Source: Natrinema mahii | GTDB taxonomy: Archaea > Halobacteriota > Halobacteria > Halobacteriales > Natrialbaceae | NCBI GenBank assembly: GCA_000690595.2 | Contig: JHUT02000009.1 | Location: 62,001-126,000 of the forward strand | Direction: 5' to 3' | Length of the DNA: 64,000 bases | Shown: one piece after another, positions 8,333 to 16,420 of the stretch | How the letters are laid out: the number at the start of each line of letters is the position of its first letter | How positions within the stretch are numbered: the first letter of the stretch is position 1 | Notes under the pieces: model-generated | The model's database searches: none | What the model was told of the DNA's origin: nothing | What the model saw: the letters and a program-made list of their open reading frames with translations, nothing else | Translations under genes and position numbers: made by a program

Positions 8333-9444
8333 CGCCGGTTCGCGGCGACCGCCAGAAACAGCAATCCGGCCGTCGCCGGCGGCGCGAGCGCCGCCGTCGT
8401 CATCGGCGACAGCTCGCGGTTCCGGATATCGAACCCGGCACGCTCCTCGACCGTCACCGTCCCCGCGTCGACACCGCTGACCGCGATTTCGTAGGTGCCC
8501 GGCTCGTCGAACGACCGCTGGAACGTCACCGTTCGCTCGCCGCCGGCCGGGATCGAGACGGTTCTGGTATCGACCACGATCCCGTCGACCGACAACTCGA
8601 GCGTGCGCTCGAGCGACCCATCGGACGGGTTCCGGACCGTCGTCTGTACGTCCGTTGTCTCCCCGGCGGTGATTGTGGTATCGGCAACGGCGGCGCTCGA
8701 GACCTCGACTTGCGGCCCCGCGACGGTCACCGACTGCTGCCCGATCCCCTCGATGCCGACCTCGTACGTGCCGGGCCACTCCATCCGGCGCTCGAAGCTG
8801 ACCGTCTGTTTTTCGCCCGGCGAGAGCGTGACCATCCGCTGGTCGACGACGGTCCCATCGACCGTCAGCCGGGCCGTCTCAGTGCCCCACCCGTCGCCGT
8901 CGTTTCGGTAGGTCGCGTTGACCGTGACCGTCTCGCCCGCCTCGACGGTCGTCGACGAGACGGACAGGCTCGAGCCGTCGATATTGGACTCGGTTTCGTC
9001 GCTCGTCTCGGTTTCGTCGTATTCGACGACGACGGTGAATGTCTCGGTGGTCGATTCGACAGCGTGGGTATCGACAGTAACATCGACGGTCTGTGAGTCG
9101 CCCGGCGACAGATCGAGCCGTGACTCCGGGGATACCTCGTTCCCATCCGCGTAGAAACGCACTCCGTCGACGTCGTGATCGATCCAGATGCCCGTGATAT
9201 CGTCGGCATCCGCACCGACTGTGATCGTGAACACGTCGGCAAACCTCGCCTCCGTATTATCGATGACACTGAGATCGAGTTCGAGTTTCCCGTCCTCGAT
9301 CGTCGCGTATCGGGCGTTCGTGGGCTCGAGGACGACGTCGTCGCTCGTCGGGTCCTCACCGATCGTCATCGCCGCAGTTGGCACAACGAGCGTGAGGAGA
9401 AAACAAGCGGCGGCGGCAGCGAACAGAGTCCTGCTTGATACCAT
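8314..9444 (-). CDS. Secreted, membrane-anchored protein with CARDB-like beta domains
   Basis: This 376-residue protein has a signal peptide (MVSSRTLFAAAAACFLL to about residue 25), an N-terminal beta-rich domain of about 115 residues similar in style to DUF1102-like haloarchaeal exoproteins, two tandem CARDB-like domains of about 90 residues each (both with a VEAGETVTV or ITAGETTDV strand and a SPGEKQTV or PAGGERTV turn), and a C-terminal helix followed by RRWSFVR. CARDB domains are adhesion-related Ig-like modules. It is therefore probably a surface protein held in the membrane at its C-terminus. It lies in the same block and on the same strand as the signal peptidase. Confidence 0.8.
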   Translation of the reverse strand: MVSSRTLFAAAAACFLLTLVVPTAAMTIGEDPTSDDVVLEPTNARYATIEDGKLELDLSVIDNTEARFADVFTITVGADADDITGIWIDHDVDGVRFYADGNEVSPESRLDLSPGDSQTVDVTVDTHAVESTTETFTVVVEYDETETSDETESNIDGSSLSVSSTTVEAGETVTVNATYRNDGDGWGTETARLTVDGTVVDQRMVTLSPGEKQTVSFERRMEWPGTYEVGIEGIGQQSVTVAGPQVEVSSAAVADTTITAGETTDVQTTVRNPSDGSLERTLELSVDGIVVDTRTVSIPAGGERTVTFQRSFDEPGTYEIAVSGVDAGTVTVEERAGFDIRNRELSPMTTAALAPPATAGLLFLAVAANRRWSFVR

Positions 9445-9505
9445 GTAATTGGTGAGTCACGGGTCGAACGTCGAATACGCCCCCGTATCGAGTTCAGCCG
9501 CTGAG

Positions 9506-10108
9506 TTAGGGCGATTCCTCGATGGTGATGACCAGAGTTCCTGTACTGGTCTCTCCGTCAGTGGTGACATCGACGTCGACGTCTTCACTGCTGTTGGAAT
9601 CGACCGTGAAATCCCCGTTGTCGACCCACTGGAAATCAACGTTCGGCGACGGGTCGCCACTCGAGTCTTCAACTGTGAACGAGACATCGAAATCTTGGGA
9701 AGTGTTGCCCTCCTCGTTCACGACGGTAATCAGCCCATCGTACCCGACGGTCGAGTTCGGTGGGAGTCCGTTGTCGGTCGGACCGAAGACGATCGTGACG
9801 TCATTTTGCATCAGACTGACATCGTTTGGGTCGGGCGTATAGTTGTTGTAGTCCCCTTCTGAGGTATCCGATGTCGGGAATAGAGCCGTGGCATCGGTAC
9901 CGGACCCATCATCGACTGCCAGCGTATCGGTAGTGCCGACATCGTTGAGAATGATGTCGACGAACTCCTCAGCGATCGCGGTATCGGTAACGACGTTGAC
10001 TTCGAGTTCACGGTTTGCATCCGCTGTACTGAAGGCGCCCGAACCGAGCGCCGCCCCACCGCTAGCAACGACCGTTCCCAAGCCGAGGAGGAGGTTACGT
10101 CGGTTCAT
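9506..10108 (-). CDS. Secreted DUF1102-like protein A (possible fibre or surface subunit)
   Basis: This 200-residue exoprotein starts MNRRNLLLGLG, an Arg-Arg signal peptide that could be Tat-type, followed by LGSGAFSTADANRELEV. The mature part is beta-rich, very acidic and without cysteine, with repeated strands such as TVGYDGLITVVNE and STGTLVITIEE, as expected for an extracellular beta-sandwich. Its ATG overlaps the stop of the upstream paralogue (ATGA), so the two are translationally coupled. The GAFS segment resembles the cleavage-site pattern of SipW-dependent signal peptides (inference). Base composition is more AT-rich than the surrounding genes. Confidence 0.8.
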   Translation of the reverse strand: MNRRNLLLGLGTVVASGGAALGSGAFSTADANRELEVNVVTDTAIAEEFVDIILNDVGTTDTLAVDDGSGTDATALFPTSDTSEGDYNNYTPDPNDVSLMQNDVTIVFGPTDNGLPPNSTVGYDGLITVVNEEGNTSQDFDVSFTVEDSSGDPSPNVDFQWVDNGDFTVDSNSSEDVDVDVTTDGETSTGTLVITIEESP

Positions 10109-10662
10109 TGTTGTTCTGCACGAATCGTGACATCAGTGGTTTGACCGTCCGAACCAGCCCCGTTGGAATTATCGCGCGTGTCGATGATAGCGCCCATTTT
10201 CGCAGTGTCACCATCTGACAGGTCTTGTGTTGACTTGGACCCTTCTGTTCCCCAGTAGAGAGTAACTTTGGCGACAGCGTTCTGGGAGTCAGATCCATCG
10301 CCGAATTCTATCTCGGTAGTAGATGTTAAACTATCACTCCCATCATCGAAGCCGACCGTAATACCGTTCCCATCCGCTGCGTTGTTAGTTGCCTCAACAA
10401 CACCTTCGACAACGGTCCTGGCATCTTCGTTAAACCCGTTGTCTCCCGCACCGAGATCGATCGTCAGCGTATCCGAACTGTCGTCTTCGACGTACTCGCC
10501 ATCGCCGTTCAGCGTGAGGAAAGCACTCCCGTCTCCTGCCGTATTGACAGTCACCTCACGATCGGCTTCCACGCTACTGAACGCACCCGTCCCGAGCGCA
10601 GCCCCACCGCCAGCGACAATCGTACCCAATCCGACCAGCACGTTGCGTCGATTCATTTTCAT
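10105..10662 (-). CDS. Secreted DUF1102-like protein B (possible fibre or surface subunit)
   Basis: This 185-residue paralogue of the next gene downstream begins MKMNRRNVLVGLG and continues LGTGAFSSVEADREVTV, the same signal-peptide pattern. The mature domain is acidic, beta-rich and lacks cysteine. The start at 10662 was chosen because GGAG lies about 9 nt before it; an alternative ATG two codons later would give MNRRN as in the paralogue. It is the first gene of a two-gene unit overlapping by 4 nt. The Arg-Arg signal could be used by Tat, but the motif is followed by no strict consensus, so the route is uncertain. Confidence 0.8.
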   Translation of the reverse strand: MKMNRRNVLVGLGTIVAGGGAALGTGAFSSVEADREVTVNTAGDGSAFLTLNGDGEYVEDDSSDTLTIDLGAGDNGFNEDARTVVEGVVEATNNAADGNGITVGFDDGSDSLTSTTEIEFGDGSDSQNAVAKVTLYWGTEGSKSTQDLSDGDTAKMGAIIDTRDNSNGAGSDGQTTDVTIRAEQQ

Positions 10663-11120
10663 GATTATGGTCTCCGTACTACGCCCGGTCCCCACCTCGG
10701 GTACCGGAACGCAGTTCCTACTCGTAGTCACAAACGCCACCCACTTTGTATTGAGTGGCCAGAACGGGCACAAGACCAGCCATACGATCGTTCAAGACTG
10801 TCTTGAACGTAGTTAGTAGCCACTCGAGGCACACGAGAGCGATCGGGAAGAGGTTGTAACATACTCGTGAGATTGTAGGTTCCCAACGATGATGCGTATT
10901 TTTGTAGATAGACACTCAAACTGGAGACCAAGACGCAGTGAACGGAAACCGACGAACTGATTCCAAGCACGGACTCCGTTGGTCGTGGCGTGAGCCTGCG
11001 CACTGGAACAGTTGCACTCGCACCCAGAAACGTGACGTTCAGCTTCGGCTGGAACGAAATCCGAACTTGTCGTTTCCCGGCACTCGACAGGAATGCGAGT
11101 GAGTTAAAACACGAGATATC
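10663..11120. other. 458-nt divergent intergenic region
   Basis: No reading frame here looks real. The region separates two divergent secreted-protein genes and is AT-richer than its surroundings. It holds the palindrome listed separately and, at about 10811-10850, a stretch starting TTAGTAGCCACT that weakly resembles the left end of the palindromic element family; I do not count it as a copy. Confidence 0.5.
10789..10809. promoter_or_regulatory. 21-bp near-perfect palindrome, candidate operator
   Basis: CGTTCAAGAC and GTCTTGAACG flank a single T, giving 10-bp arms with no mismatch. It lies 127 nt upstream of the DUF1102-like pair on the minus strand and about 310 nt upstream of the divergent exoprotein gene. 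A dimeric regulator could bind it, for example the wHTH protein encoded at 11778; this is inference. Confidence 0.45.
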
Positions 11121-11642
11121 ATGCGATTACCCACAGTCTTTGGCCTTGGATTAGTACTCGTCGGCGGACTCGTACTCGCCGCATCGAGCGGTGCGTTCGA
11201 TCTGACGAGTGCGGACCGGGAGGTGGGTATCGAAACCGCATCGGATAAAGACGCGCTCGTCGGGATCGAAAACGATCAAGTCACTCTGAACGAAGAGCAG
11301 GGTCGGATTCGCTGTGTTTTCTGCAGTGGAAACTACGAATATACCGACGTCGAACTCGTCACGATTACCGATCGAACTCCATCTTCCGACCTCGAGGTGA
11401 CGGATGCAGGACTCGATATATCCGGGGGGACGGCCGACTATCCGTCCCTCGAAAGCTACGAAATCCAGATGAACAACGACGAATACACCATCTATGGTAC
11501 ACTTCGGTGTGACGCGGAATTCAGCTGGTGGGATGGGCTCTACCAGCGAAGTGACAGCACGACGTTCACGATGGACCTCGAGACCAGCGACGGCACGATC
11601 ACCGTCGAACTCCAACGGGAGATTCCCGTCCAATGTGTGTGA
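11121..11642 (+). CDS. Secreted cysteine-containing exoprotein of the DUF1102-like group
   Basis: This 173-residue protein has an N-terminal hydrophobic segment (LPTVFGLGLVLVGGLVLAAS), then SSGAFDLTSADREVGIET, the same arrangement seen in the other exoproteins of this block. The mature part is beta-rich and holds four cysteines in two groups (CVFC near residue 65, then one near 130 and one at the C-terminus, PVQCV), which could form disulphides or bind metal. It stands alone on the plus strand. I see no enzyme motif. Its role is likely structural or surface-related by association, not by sequence. Confidence 0.75.
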   Translation: MRLPTVFGLGLVLVGGLVLAASSGAFDLTSADREVGIETASDKDALVGIENDQVTLNEEQGRIRCVFCSGNYEYTDVELVTITDRTPSSDLEVTDAGLDISGGTADYPSLESYEIQMNNDEYTIYGTLRCDAEFSWWDGLYQRSDSTTFTMDLETSDGTITVELQREIPVQCV

Positions 11643-11647
11643 GTGGA

Positions 11648-11692
11648 GTAGCCACTGTCAGTCACCGTGTACCCGATCACACGACAGCCATT
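11648..11692. repeat. Partial palindromic element (left end)
   Basis: A stretch starting AGTAGCCACTGTCAGTCAC and running through a CGATCACACGACAGC-like core matches the left half of the full elements at 26844, 33590 and 43362. The right half is not recognisable here; a matching right end lies at 12389, beyond the next gene. Confidence 0.55.
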
Positions 11693-11777
11693 GCGATTGC
11701 GACAGTGACAACGAGAGGATGCTGCTAGCAACAAGCGTTATGTATCAACACCGCTGATATTCACACTGTACAGGGGG

Positions 11778-12350
11778 ATGGCGACAACCAGCGAGAGTAA
11801 ACCGGATACAGCAGGGGTGACTGGTCAGGACGAGCAGTCCCGTGAAGGAGAAATTTTCGACCTCCTGAGCAACCGGCGCCGACGGTACACCATCCACTAC
11901 TGCAAACGCGAGGACGAACCCGTCCCGCTGGGCGATCTCGCCGAACACGTCGCCGCCTGGGAACTCGAGAAAGAGGTCGAGGAGATCACCTCCGCCGAGC
12001 GCAAGCGGGTCTACACCTCGTTACAGCAGACACACCTCCCGACGCTCGAGCGCGCGGATGTGATCGAGTTCGACGACCGGACGATCGAACTCACGGACGA
12101 GGCCGCCGAGTTGGACGTCTATCTGGACATCGTCCCGGGCGACTCGGTCCCGTGGGGCGTCTACTATCTCGGACTCTCCGTGGTCGGTAGCATCGTGATG
12201 GCTGGACTCTGGCTCGAGGTCGTGCCGACGGAACCGATCCCGGAACTGGGGTGGGCGACGCTGGTATTCGCGCTGTTTGCCGCGTCGGCAATCGTCCACG
12301 TGATACAGACGCGGCGGATGCGACTCGGAAAGATGGAGCGGCCGCCGTAA
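11778..12350 (+). CDS. Membrane-bound winged-helix regulator (DUF7344-like)
   Basis: This 190-residue protein opens with a haloarchaeal winged helix-turn-helix: EIFDLLSNRRRRYTIHYC at about 25-42, the recognition region EEITSAERKRVYTSLQQTHL and the wing ADVIEFDDRTIELT. Two hydrophobic segments at about 125-145 and 152-175 place the C-terminus in the membrane. The family is common in haloarchaea, and the usual reading is a membrane-tethered regulator. It lies between secreted-protein genes and is a plausible regulator for them. Partial palindromic elements flank the gene on both sides. Confidence 0.82.
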   Translation: MATTSESKPDTAGVTGQDEQSREGEIFDLLSNRRRRYTIHYCKREDEPVPLGDLAEHVAAWELEKEVEEITSAERKRVYTSLQQTHLPTLERADVIEFDDRTIELTDEAAELDVYLDIVPGDSVPWGVYYLGLSVVGSIVMAGLWLEVVPTEPIPELGWATLVFALFAASAIVHVIQTRRMRLGKMERPP

Positions 12351-12388
12351 GACACGCAGCATCACCGAGACCGAGATTCCAATGGAAG

Positions 12389-12418
12389 CGGTGTGTCAAT
12401 CGGTTCAGTGGGGACTAG
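12389..12418. repeat. Partial palindromic element (right end)
   Basis: CGGTGTGTCAATCGGTTCAG followed by TGGGGACTA matches the right half of the full element at 43362 (GGTGTGTAAATCGGTTCAAG then AGCTACTA). The left half is missing at this place. Together with 11648 it brackets the wHTH gene. Confidence 0.55.
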
Positions 12419-12584
12419 CGATCGAAGACGCGACGGACCACGGAGTTAGCAACGGAGATCTCGAATAATTATTGGGGCCGTGACACTCATTTTTAGAAAA
12501 CATTTTGTCCGTACACGTACTACAATTCAGCAGATATTCCGGAATCGATGACCAACGGATTCGGCATATCATAACGAAGACATC

Positions 12585-13691
12585 ATGTTCAGGGATATCG
12601 CTACCGGCTTCGGGGTTTTATTTATCATGGCCGGAGCGGTGCTACTCGCCGGTCCCGTCTACGGATTCACATCCATGGCTGCCGACCGCGGCGTCGGCAT
12701 GCAAACGGCAACCGGAGAGGACGCGTATCTCGGCGTCGTCCCGAGCGACAGTGCGATCGACGGGCCGGACGAGGAAGTCGACATCGCCACACTCACGAAC
12801 AATCTCGAGTCGGACGTCACCACTCTCGAGATTGATGTCGCCTTTTCGAGCGGGGGTGACGACCTCGAGACCACCGTTCCCGAAACGATCGGCACTGACG
12901 GCACCGAGTCGGTTCTCGTCACGTGTAACAACCGCGGCGGTTCACGGGGGTCCGAGACGACGACCGTCACCGTGGCCGTCGAAAAAGCGGTCGCCGACGG
13001 TGTGACGGTTACGGACGTCACGGTACAGAGTGAACTCACCTACGAGTGTAATCCCGGAGGGGGTGGCGGACCACCGGGTGGGGGCGGACCGGGGAACGGC
13101 GGAGCCACCATCGGTAGTGGCGAAGTCAGAAACGGCGACGTCAACAACGATGGAGACGTCGCTTCGGGATGGAACTCCGAGGTCACCGGCGATGTCGACG
13201 CGGGCGGTGACGTGTCGACGGGGTCCTCGAGTACCGTCGGTGGCGACATCGATGCAGACGGCACCGTGACCACGGGCTGGGACTCCGAGATCGGCGGCGA
13301 CGTGACGGCCGGCGATGACGTGTCGACGGGGAGTTCAAGTACCATCGGCGGCGACATCGATACGGACGGGTCCGTGACCACAGGCTGGAGTTCCGAGGTC
13401 GGCGGCGATATAACAGCCGGCGGGGACGTGACGACGGGAGGTTCGAGTACGGTCGACGGTGAAATCACCGCGGACGGAACCGTCGAAACCGGCTGGGACT
13501 CCGAGGTCGGAGACGACATCACTGCGGACGGCGACGTCGTTATCGGCGGGGATAGCACGATCGGCGGCGATATTACCGCCGAGGGGGACGTAGTGGTCGA
13601 ATGGGGGGCAGTGATTGAAGGTGATATCGACGCCGACGGCACGACTGCGATCTCGGATGGCGCAGTGGTTGAAGGCGACATCAACGGGTAA
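12585..13691 (+). CDS. Secreted bactofilin-like beta-helix protein with 18-residue repeats
   Basis: This 368-residue protein has an N-terminal hydrophobic segment (about 5-28), then GFTSMAADRGVGMQTATGED, echoing the ADR motif of the neighbouring exoproteins, and a beta-rich domain with one short cysteine pair up to about 155. A glycine/proline linker (GGGGGPPGGGGPG) joins it to about ten tandem 18-residue repeats from about 183 to the end. The repeats alternate between a tryptophan type (TTGWDSEIGGDVTAG) and a serine type (STGSSSTIGGDIDAD). GDI/GDV-rich repeats of this length fit a right-handed beta-helix as in bactofilins (DUF583), which polymerise without nucleotide. Bactofilins are normally cytosolic; here the protein appears exported. 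Confidence 0.82.
   Translation: MFRDIATGFGVLFIMAGAVLLAGPVYGFTSMAADRGVGMQTATGEDAYLGVVPSDSAIDGPDEEVDIATLTNNLESDVTTLEIDVAFSSGGDDLETTVPETIGTDGTESVLVTCNNRGGSRGSETTTVTVAVEKAVADGVTVTDVTVQSELTYECNPGGGGGPPGGGGPGNGGATIGSGEVRNGDVNNDGDVASGWNSEVTGDVDAGGDVSTGSSSTVGGDIDADGTVTTGWDSEIGGDVTAGDDVSTGSSSTIGGDIDTDGSVTTGWSSEVGGDITAGGDVTTGGSSTVDGEITADGTVETGWDSEVGDDITADGDVVIGGDSTIGGDITAEGDVVVEWGAVIEGDIDADGTTAISDGAVVEGDING
13128..13690 (+). repeat. 54-bp coding repeats of the bactofilin-like protein
   Basis: About ten units of 54 bp, encoding 18 residues each, alternate between two sequence types so that the strongest similarity recurs every 108 bp. The alternation suggests growth by duplication of a two-unit block. 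The last two units are the most divergent. Confidence 0.8.
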
Positions 13692-13883
13692 CTGTCGACG
13701 GTCGCGTCTCGAGTCAGACGGATTGCTGTTCCGATGTCCCCGGCGTACCCGCCGCCCGGGGCGCGGGTTCTTATAGTATTATTGACAGGAATCCATATCA
13801 GAACGGGTGTCGGATTCGACCAGCGGCGACGGCTGCCAAACGAACCCGAACGCCTTTTCACGCCCGACCGCGGACACCGACGT

Positions 13884-14201
13884 ATGTCGACCGAATCGAT
13901 CAGCGACCGACGCGAACACATTCGCTCGGTCAGCGTCACCGCGATGTCGGCGTTGCTGGGCGTCGGCGCGGCGCTTGCGTCTACTACCTGGGTCGGGACC
14001 ACCAGCGAGGCGGCTCAGAACACGCAGGCGCTCGCGTTCGTCCTCGGTGCGATCTTGCTCCAGTACGTCGTCATCAACGCTGCGGGAATCTACGGCGACG
14101 ACGAGTTCGGGGCGAAACACTACCTCTTCGTCGCGTTCATGACCTTCTCGCTGTGGTTCGTGACGTGGGGAATCCTGCTGACGGCGGAGGTCACGGGCTA
14201 A
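13884..14201 (+). CDS. EMC6-like membrane protein
   Basis: This 105-residue protein has three hydrophobic segments (about 19-40, 50-70 and 82-103), the size and layout of archaeal EMC6-like proteins, relatives of a subunit of the eukaryotic ER membrane protein insertion complex. It ends one nucleotide before the ATG of the ABCE1 gene, so the two are probably co-transcribed. An insertase-related role is inferred from the family, not from any motif here. The start MSTESISDRRE was chosen as the first Met after a non-coding-like stretch. Confidence 0.75.
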   Translation: MSTESISDRREHIRSVSVTAMSALLGVGAALASTTWVGTTSEAAQNTQALAFVLGAILLQYVVINAAGIYGDDEFGAKHYLFVAFMTFSLWFVTWGILLTAEVTG

Positions 14202-14202
14202 C

Positions 14203-16017
14203 ATGGCCGACGATAGCATCGCCGTCGTAGACCTCGATCGGTGCCAGCCCGATCGCTGTGGCTACGAGTGCAAGAACTACTGCCCGCCGAACCGCACGGG
14301 CAAGGAGTGTATCACGCTCCGTGGTGAGGAGGCCGCGGAGGGCCAGCCCGAGCAGATCCACATCTCCGAGGAGATCTGTCTGGGCGAGACCTGCGGTATC
14401 TGCGTCGAGAAGTGTCCCTTCGACGCCATCGAGATCATCAACCTGCCCCAGGAACTACAGGACGAGCCCGTTCACCGCTACGGCGAGAACGCCTTCTCGC
14501 TGTACGGCCTGCCCGCCCCACAGGAGGGACAGGTCACCGGCATCCTCGGCCCGAACGGGATCGGGAAGACCACGGCCGTCCGCATTCTGGCCGGCGAACT
14601 CGAGCCCAACCTCGGCCGTCACGAGGAGGAGCCGGGCTGGGACGAGGTACTCGAGGCCTACCGGGGGACCGAACTGCAGGACTACATCGCGGACGTCCGG
14701 GACGGCGACGTGACGATCTCGCGAAAGCCCCAGTACGTCGACCAGATCCCAGAGAGCTTCGACGGCAACACCCGCGAACTGCTCGAGCGGACCGACGAGC
14801 GCGACGCCCTGGATTCGCTGGTCGAGCGCCTCGAGATCGGCCCGGTCATGGACCAGTCGATCGACGACCTCTCGGGCGGGGAGCTCCAGCGGGTGGCCAT
14901 CGCGGCGACGCTGGCCCGAGATACGGACTTTTACTTCTTAGACGAGATCACGCCGTATCTGGACATCGGTCAGCGCGTGACCGCGGCGCGGCTGATCCGG
15001 GAACTCGCGGAGGAGGAAGACAAGTCGATGCTGGTCATCGAACACGACCTCGCGATCTTGGACCTGCTGGCCGACACGCTCCACGTCGCCTACGGTGAGC
15101 CCGGCGCGTACGGGGTCATCACCTCGCCGAAGTCGGTCCGCAACGGGATCAACGAGTACCTCTCGGGCTATCTCGACAACGAGAACATGCGGATCCGACC
15201 GAACCCGATCGAGTTCGAGGAACACGCACCACGGAGCGTAACCCGCGCGGACACGCTCGTGGAGTACCCCGACCTCACCAAGAGCTACGGCGACGGTGAG
15301 TTCACCCTCGAGGTCGAGGGCGGGGAGATCCGCGAAAACGAGGTGCTGGGTATCGTCGGTCCCAACGGGATCGGGAAGTCGACGTTCGCCAAACTGTTGA
15401 CCGGGAATCTCGAGCCCACCGAGGGCGACGCCGACCTCGATCTGGACATCTCGTACAAGCCCCAGTACGTCACCATCGACCAGCACATGCGGGTCGACGC
15501 CTTCCTCTCGTCGATCACCGATCAGTTCGGCTCCTCGTACTGGAACACCGAGATCGCCCAGCCCTTGCAGTTAGAGCGGATCATGGAGCAGAACCTCTCG
15601 GACCTCTCGGGCGGGGAGCGCCAGCGCGTGGCGATCGCCGCGTGTCTCTCCGATTCGGCCGACCTCTACCTGCTCGACGAACCCTCCGCCCACTTAGACG
15701 TCGAACAGCGGGTCCAGGCCACGAAGGCGATCCGGCGCTACGCCGAACAGCAGGACGCCACCGTGCTGGTCATCGACCACGACATCTACATGATGGACCT
15801 GCTCGCCGACCGGTTGATGGTTTTCGACGGCGAGCCCGCCGTCAAGGGCCGTGCCGGCCAGCCCCAGCCCATGCGCGACGGCATGAACGAGTTCCTCGCG
15901 AACCTTGAGGTCACGTTCCGCCGGGACGAGCGCACGTCCCGGCCGCGGATCAACAAGCCCGAGTCCCAACTGGACCGCCAGCAGAAAGACGACGGCGAGT
16001 ACTACTACGCGCCCTGA
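14203..16017 (+). CDS. ABCE1/RLI ribosome-recycling ATPase
   Basis: This 604-residue soluble ATPase splits ribosomes after termination. The N-terminal iron-sulphur region (about 1-80) carries eight cysteines in two ferredoxin-like clusters (CQPDRCGYECKNYC and CLGETCGICVEKC). Two ABC domains follow, with Walker A motifs GPNGIGKTT and GPNGIGKST, signature motifs LSGGELQRV and LSGGERQRV, and Walker B regions YFLDEITPYLD and YLLDEPSAHLD. All parts are full length. It follows the EMC6-like gene almost without a gap. Confidence 0.98.
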   Translation: MADDSIAVVDLDRCQPDRCGYECKNYCPPNRTGKECITLRGEEAAEGQPEQIHISEEICLGETCGICVEKCPFDAIEIINLPQELQDEPVHRYGENAFSLYGLPAPQEGQVTGILGPNGIGKTTAVRILAGELEPNLGRHEEEPGWDEVLEAYRGTELQDYIADVRDGDVTISRKPQYVDQIPESFDGNTRELLERTDERDALDSLVERLEIGPVMDQSIDDLSGGELQRVAIAATLARDTDFYFLDEITPYLDIGQRVTAARLIRELAEEEDKSMLVIEHDLAILDLLADTLHVAYGEPGAYGVITSPKSVRNGINEYLSGYLDNENMRIRPNPIEFEEHAPRSVTRADTLVEYPDLTKSYGDGEFTLEVEGGEIRENEVLGIVGPNGIGKSTFAKLLTGNLEPTEGDADLDLDISYKPQYVTIDQHMRVDAFLSSITDQFGSSYWNTEIAQPLQLERIMEQNLSDLSGGERQRVAIAACLSDSADLYLLDEPSAHLDVEQRVQATKAIRRYAEQQDATVLVIDHDIYMMDLLADRLMVFDGEPAVKGRAGQPQPMRDGMNEFLANLEVTFRRDERTSRPRINKPESQLDRQQKDDGEYYYAP

Positions 16018-16105
16018 CGCCGGGATTCGAAGTTCGGCCTCGAGCCGGCTGCCGGCCAAAGTGTTTATACTCCAACTATTTTGGCGGAAAGCGTGTCGAA
16101 CGGCT

Positions 16106-16372
16106 ATGGACAGGGCCCGACTCTATCGGCTCTCGATCGCCGTTACCGGCGGTCTCCTCACGTCGGTCGCGTTGCTACTGATCGCCAGACACGGGCGGAG
16201 TACCATCGCGGTAGTACTGTTGGTCAGCGGTGTCGGACAGACGCTGGGGGTCGCAGCCGAGTCCCTATGGACCGACGGCGCGGACCCCGAACCCGGTCCC
16301 GTCGCGTTCTGGACGGCGATGGCGTTTACCGGCATCGGGCTCGTCGGTGCGGTCCTGTTCGTCCTGTCGTGA
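16106..16372 (+). CDS. Small membrane protein, unknown
   Basis: This 88-residue protein has three predicted helices (about 10-28, 33-52 and 66-86). It starts at MDRARLYRL, preceded by a TATA-like GTTTATACTCC at about 16062-16072, roughly 40 nt upstream. No family is recognised. It lies between ABCE1 and a convergent archaemetzincin gene. Confidence 0.7.
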   Translation: MDRARLYRLSIAVTGGLLTSVALLLIARHGRSTIAVVLLVSGVGQTLGVAAESLWTDGADPEPGPVAFWTAMAFTGIGLVGAVLFVLS

Positions 16373-16420
16373 CAAGGGGGAGCCGATGCCCGGTATCGAG
16401 AAAACGGGGCGCGAGTCGAG

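Noticed and set aside
10811-10850. TAGTAGCCACT stretch as another palindromic-element copy
   Set aside because: Only the first dozen bases match; the core and the right end do not.
13128-13690. Regular 54-bp repeats considered as a CRISPR array
   Set aside because: The units are contiguous, coding and without unique spacers, and the reading frame is a clear protein repeat.
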